Part shown: positions 42,532 through 45,485 of the stretch, piece by piece
How positions within the stretch are numbered: the stretch's first letter is position 1
Layout of the letters: each line of letters starts with the position of its first letter
NCBI GenBank assembly: GCA_009692465.1
Contig: SHZD01000019.1
Coordinates: forward strand, 1 to 45,485
Reading direction: 5' to 3'
DNA length: 45,485 nucleotides
Source: Myxococcales bacterium
Lineage (GTDB): Bacteria; Myxococcota_A; UBA9042
The notes under the pieces: model-generated
What the model was told of the DNA's origin: nothing
Database searches by the model: none
What the model saw: the letters and a program-made list of their open reading frames with translations, nothing else
Program-made: the position numbers and the translations under genes

Positions 42532-42562
42532 CGCAACTCATCGCTGCCCAACTTGAGCGTTG
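42477..42562. repeat. Imperfect direct repeat spanning a gene end
   Basis: The block TTCATCGCTGCC...ACTTGCTCGTTG (42477-42505), in the last codons of the metalloprotease gene, recurs as CTCATCGCTGCC..ACTTGAGCGTTG at 42537-42562, after the stop. The copies are similar with small indels. It is another case of gene-end sequence duplicated into the following gap. Confidence 0.6.
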
Positions 42563-42570
42563 CTACGACC

Positions 42571-43551
42571 ATGGCCTTGACCACCGCCCTGCGCCCTCAT
42601 CGAATTCGCCGCCTGCATTGGCAGACGCTGATTAAGGCTGTCGAATTTGCCCAGTTGTCGTTGGACGACCCTCAGGTGCTAGTGGCTGCCAGTCGCTTTT
42701 TTCGGCGCAAGGTGGCTAGCGGGCGCGATATCGAAAGCCTGCTCGTCGCTAGCGACAGCGAAGTCCACTTTATTCCGTGGGTGCTTTGGGACGCTGAGAT
42801 TGGCCGCAGTGGAGGCTTGGGCAAAGTGCTGGTGTCCAAGGCCCGCCACAAAGAAACCCGAGAGATCTTGCGAGCTCTAGTGGCTTGCCGGCCCGAAGTG
42901 TGGCGCATTGACGCCGTAGTGGGCGAACGGGCCAGCTTGCGCAGGTTGCGCGACGATGCTGTCGCCACCCTCGCGGATCCTATTTTGAGTTGCGGTGTCG
43001 CCGTTGGCGAGCTGTTGGTGGCAAGAATCGCTGACTTGGGCGACGTGCAGATTTTGGACGCGGTCCACGAAGCATTGCCGGGACGGCATGAACCAGCCAT
43101 GCGCCGAGCTGCCAAGCGCATCGCCAAATTGCCTGCTGAAGCGCAACTGCTGCACTTGCGGCGCGCTGCGTTCTTTTGCGTGACTTGCCCAGATCCCGTT
43201 GACAATCGCCGCACTCGCCTGCCACGGACGGTGGTCACTTCGTTGGTATTTTCCGTAGCTAACGTGGACTCATTGCTGGCTGGGCTGCAACGATGCGCTG
43301 TCGGCGGCCTTGTGCAGGCCATCAGTCCAGAGCATTACCGCTTCACTCAAGCGTCGACTGACCTCACGGGCTGTGAACTAGCGCTGCGGCGGGGCCGGTT
43401 GCGCGCCACCATCGCCGATGCTGCTCAGTGCGGCAAATTGCGCGCCTTTGTCGAAGAACAGTTTGCGAACGCCGTTGCCTACGCCGTTACGGTGCATGAA
43501 CGCAAGGCGCGTATCGTCAGCGCCGTTGCGTTAGGAACTGTGACAATTTAA
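42571..43551 (+). CDS. Unknown soluble protein
   Basis: 326 residues from ATG 42571 (TTG 42553 would add six). The family is not recognised. No signal peptide or membrane helix. Mostly helical and basic-rich in the N-terminal half (RPHRIRRLHWQTLIKAVEFA). Mixed later segments include CVTCPDPVD, with a CxxC, and VVTSLVFSVANVDSLLAG. The last six codons and the stop are contributed by mobile element A (from 43534), which must have replaced or truncated the original C-terminus. Follows the metalloprotease gene by 39 bp, so an operon is likely. Confidence 0.7.
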   Translation: MALTTALRPHRIRRLHWQTLIKAVEFAQLSLDDPQVLVAASRFFRRKVASGRDIESLLVASDSEVHFIPWVLWDAEIGRSGGLGKVLVSKARHKETREILRALVACRPEVWRIDAVVGERASLRRLRDDAVATLADPILSCGVAVGELLVARIADLGDVQILDAVHEALPGRHEPAMRRAAKRIAKLPAEAQLLHLRRAAFFCVTCPDPVDNRRTRLPRTVVTSLVFSVANVDSLLAGLQRCAVGGLVQAISPEHYRFTQASTDLTGCELALRRGRLRATIADAAQCGKLRAFVEEQFANAVAYAVTVHERKARIVSAVALGTVTI

Positions 43552-43668
43552 GTCGATCGATTTGATTCTTGCCGGAGCGGCGTGTCGACTTGCAAAGTCG
43601 CGAGCTTGCGACCCACCTAGCAAGCAAATGGAACCCTGTGACAGAACAACTTGTTCTGTCACAGTTCC
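43534..43668 (+). mobile_element. Hairpin-ended miniature element, copy A (135 bp)
   Basis: Flanked by the direct repeat TTA (43531-43533 and 43669-43671). The left end GGAACTGTGACA is the inverse of the right end TGTCACAGTTCC, 12 of 12. The right end also folds as CTGTGACAGAAC, loop AACTT, GTTCTGTCACAG (43636-43664), a perfect 12-bp stem. Core blocks CGGAGCGGCG, GTCGACTTGCAAAGTCGCG and GAGCTTGCGACCCACC match copies B, C and D. The end sequence GGAACTGTGACA differs from B and C. The element lies in the gap between two convergent genes, and its left end supplies the last codons and stop of the plus-strand gene. Confidence 0.9.
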
Positions 43669-43673
43669 TTAGG

Positions 43674-43922
43674 CTAGCCGTCCAAAGTCTCAAAGGCTTT
43701 GCAGAAACGCGGCACGCCGTCAGCGCTAACCGCTTCAAACGTGGGGCTTTGCAGATGGTCGTTGGGCCAGCGCATCAAGCATCCACCGTCGGCTAAACCA
43801 TTTGCGCACGCCGAACAGCGAAACTGCAACCGCCACTTTTCAGCTTCAATCGCAAACACCGCATTGACCGCGGCGACCGGCGCTCCGCGGGTCAGATTGG
43901 GCTGAAATAGCATTCGTTTCAT
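43674..43922 (-). CDS. Small Cys-containing protein, coupled to upstream gene
   Basis: 82 residues. Its ATG (43922) overlaps the TGA stop of the preceding minus-strand gene (ATGA), which strongly suggests translational coupling. It contains FRCSACANG and GGCLMRWP, so a small metal-binding or disulfide motif is possible (CxxC plus a later Cys). No signal peptide. The family is not recognised. It ends six bases short of mobile element A. Confidence 0.65.
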   Translation of the reverse strand: MKRMLFQPNLTRGAPVAAVNAVFAIEAEKWRLQFRCSACANGLADGGCLMRWPNDHLQSPTFEAVSADGVPRFCKAFETLDG

Positions 43923-44680
43923 GGTGTTGACCTGGTCTTGGCCACGTGGTGTTTGACTGCTTCGACGGCCGTCGTTTCCCACTCCGTTCGCGCCCGCGCT
44001 GCGGCCTTTTCGATGTAGCTGACGCTTTGGGCGGGGGCTGCCAACCCCCGTAGGAGATCGGCGCTGACGGTTGCGTTGGTTCCGAGCGCCGCCGCCCCAA
44101 TGGCCCAGTCGCGATGCTGAGCCGCCAATGCCACGGCGAAACTAGCAGCTATCGTTCCGTGTGGGGCATGCGCTGCAGCAGCGCCAAGCAAGCGCACAGC
44201 CACGGCCGCCTGATCCGCCGAAATACACGCTGCAGCAATCATGCTGCGCCAAGCTGGCGCTGGGGCAAACCCCTCGTCAATGATCTCGAGACTGGCGACC
44301 TTGGTGCGAACATGACGGTCTAAGAAACGCTCAATCGCAACGGGCTCGGCTTTTTTTCGATCCGGACCGAAAAATAAGGGTGCCGCTTGGGCCATCAGTG
44401 CCGCGTATACGGCTTCGCTCTCGCGGCAAACACTGGCAAACTTGCGCTTTTTGAAGGCTTTGGCCAATGGCACCATGAGGTTATGGACCGCGTTCACTTC
44501 GGGTGCCGCTTGCGCGCTGGGTGAAATAATGACCGCTAGCGGCTGCGAATAGGGCACCACACGCTGTGTTTGAGAGAGCGCGTGCGCGGGGCCGAAGACG
44601 CCAATCGCGAGCGAAAACGCAAGTAAAGCTCTAAAAGTACGCCTAGTTTTGGGCCCCACTTGAAAACTAGTTCTAACCAC
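43919..44680 (-). CDS. Exported helical protein, unknown function
   Basis: 253 residues from the GTG at 44680, which has GGAGGG five bases upstream; the frame is open to 45004, but that part is antisense to the ABC gene. An N-terminal signal (TRRTFRALLAFSLAIGVFGPAHAL) begins at about residue 12. The mature part is entirely helical, with repeated Ala-rich segments (AVAVRLLGAAAAHAPHG, FAVALAAQHRDWAIGAAALG) that resemble TPR/Sel1-like packing but fit neither strictly. I do not recognise a family. It overlaps the 82-residue gene by 4 bp and diverges from the ABC ATPase gene. Confidence 0.7.
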   Translation of the reverse strand: MVRTSFQVGPKTRRTFRALLAFSLAIGVFGPAHALSQTQRVVPYSQPLAVIISPSAQAAPEVNAVHNLMVPLAKAFKKRKFASVCRESEAVYAALMAQAAPLFFGPDRKKAEPVAIERFLDRHVRTKVASLEIIDEGFAPAPAWRSMIAAACISADQAAVAVRLLGAAAAHAPHGTIAASFAVALAAQHRDWAIGAAALGTNATVSADLLRGLAAPAQSVSYIEKAAARARTEWETTAVEAVKHHVAKTRSTP

Positions 44681-44712
44681 CGAGCCCTCCGTTCGCCGTC
44701 GCCTGTGCGGCC

Positions 44713-44740
44713 TTGACACCCACCAGTGCCATCCTAACCT
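44713..44740 (+). promoter_or_regulatory. Weak candidate promoter for the ABC gene
   Basis: TTGACA (44713-44718), 16 bp, TAACCT (44735-44740). The -35 is consensus but the -10 keeps only three of six bases. It lies about 100 bp before the ABC gene's start. Confidence 0.3.
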
Positions 44741-44843
44741 TCGCGCGCTTGCGTCAACAGGGGCACGGGCCAAAGCCGCGACAAGCAGACCCCCGCATCC
44801 GATTCGGACCCCGCCGCTGACATAGTGGCAAATGAGGAAGTCA

Positions 44844-45485
44844 ATGGCAGACGGCACAGTAGTGTGCGTGCGCAACCTCGTCAAAGAGTACGCGACGAAA
44901 ACGGCTCTGGGCGGTGTATCGTTTGATGTGCACTCCGGTGAGATCTTAGGTTTACTGGGACCAAACGGCGCCGGCAAGTCGACGACAATGAAAATTCTGA
45001 CCACGTATTTGGCAGCGACGTCTGGCGATGTCGCGGTTCAAGGGGTGGACGCGGCCGCCGAGCCAGTTAAAGTGCGAGCGATGTTGGGGTATTTGCCCGA
45101 GTCGACGCCGTTGTACACGGACATGGTCGTCTACGACTACCTGGCCTATGTGGGCGCCATGCGCGGCTTCAAAGGCGCAGAATTGAAAAAGCGCGTCGCC
45201 GATGTGATCCGTATGGTTGGCCTCATCGAGTACACGGGTTTTCAGATCGCCATGCTGTCCAAGGGCTATCGCCAGCGCGTCGGTCTGGCCCAAGCGATGA
45301 TTCACAATCCCAAAGTGCTGATTCTCGACGAGCCAACTTCAGGTCTCGATCCGAACCAGATCATCGAAATTCGCAATCTGATTCGTGAGCTTGGCAAGTC
45401 ACACACCATCATCCTGTCGAGTCACAATCTGGCCGAAGTGCGGCAGATCTGCGACCGGGTAGTAATTATCCACCGTGGCATGGTC
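44844..45485 (+). CDS. ABC transporter ATP-binding protein (GldA-like), truncated by window end
   Basis: 214 residues seen, open at the window edge. The ATG at 44844 has GAGGA just upstream. Walker A GPNGAGKST, then the segment GYLPESTPLYTDMVVYDYL, signature LSKGYRQRVGLAQAM, Walker B VLILDEP and the switch His in ILSSHN are all in place. The YLPE..PLY and LSKGYRQRVGLAQA patterns resemble the GldA/ABC-2 exporter ATPases. The usual partners, a permease and a GldG-like protein, would lie beyond the window. Confidence 0.93.
   Translation, partial: MADGTVVCVRNLVKEYATKTALGGVSFDVHSGEILGLLGPNGAGKSTTMKILTTYLAATSGDVAVQGVDAAAEPVKVRAMLGYLPESTPLYTDMVVYDYLAYVGAMRGFKGAELKKRVADVIRMVGLIEYTGFQIAMLSKGYRQRVGLAQAMIHNPKVLILDEPTSGLDPNQIIEIRNLIRELGKSHTIILSSHNLAEVRQICDRVVIIHRGMV

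Overview
The window looks like chromosome of a diderm (Gram-negative-type) bacterium of moderately high GC. Supporting signs are predicted lipoproteins with lipoboxes, several small outer-membrane beta-barrel candidates, a TonB-like protein, AGGAG-type ribosome binding sites and dense, partly overlapping operons. Large TPR proteins, a PEGA protein, an HtrA-like secreted protease and a GldA-like ABC ATPase recall Myxococcota, Bradymonadota and other former Deltaproteobacteria. That placement is inference from gene style; no rRNA or other marker is present. I saw no tRNA, rRNA or CRISPR array.

Layout. 1-408: tandem repeat and a degenerate mobile-element copy. 409-3250: plant-type ferredoxin-NADP reductase (-), diverging from a TPR lipoprotein and a barrel-like lipoprotein (+). 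3251-5215: TMTC-like membrane/TPR protein (-). 5439-7082: secreted serine protease with a repeat-rich C-terminus (+). 7163-10564: overlapping minus-strand operon of a two-RCK membrane protein, a PEGA protein and an unknown. 10701-11981: DRE-TIM acyltransferase (-). 12321-14090: siroheme sulfite/nitrite reductase (+). 14237-18214: small envelope proteins, an unknown membrane protein and a cupin. 18495-28580: one 3361-residue TPR-like protein. 28638-34673: argC, argB, a barrel protein, a leuB-type dehydrogenase and a fused small-large aconitase-family hydro-lyase. 34863-37537: TPR protein and guanine deaminase. 37727-40030: argG and prs. 40236-43551: TonB-like protein, zinc metalloprotease and an unknown. 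43674-44680: two coupled minus-strand genes. 44844-end: truncated ABC ATPase.

Metabolically the window carries much of arginine synthesis (ArgC, ArgB, ArgG), probably the isomerase/dehydrogenase steps of leucine synthesis (or the homologous homocitrate or citrate steps), PRPP synthesis, purine salvage and a ferredoxin/siroheme reduction step.

The most unusual content is non-coding. Three near-complete copies and one degenerate copy of a roughly 131-135 bp element share a core but carry different terminal sequences. Within each copy the left end, an internal segment and the right end match one another, so the right end always forms a hairpin with an (A/G)ACTT loop. The elements have TTA/TAA target duplications and sit at gene boundaries. 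A second inverted-repeat family with CTAG flanks fills the gap at 32351-32559. Three tandem arrays of 20-23 bp units sit at or just after stop codons and share a TWAGYCAKT-like core.
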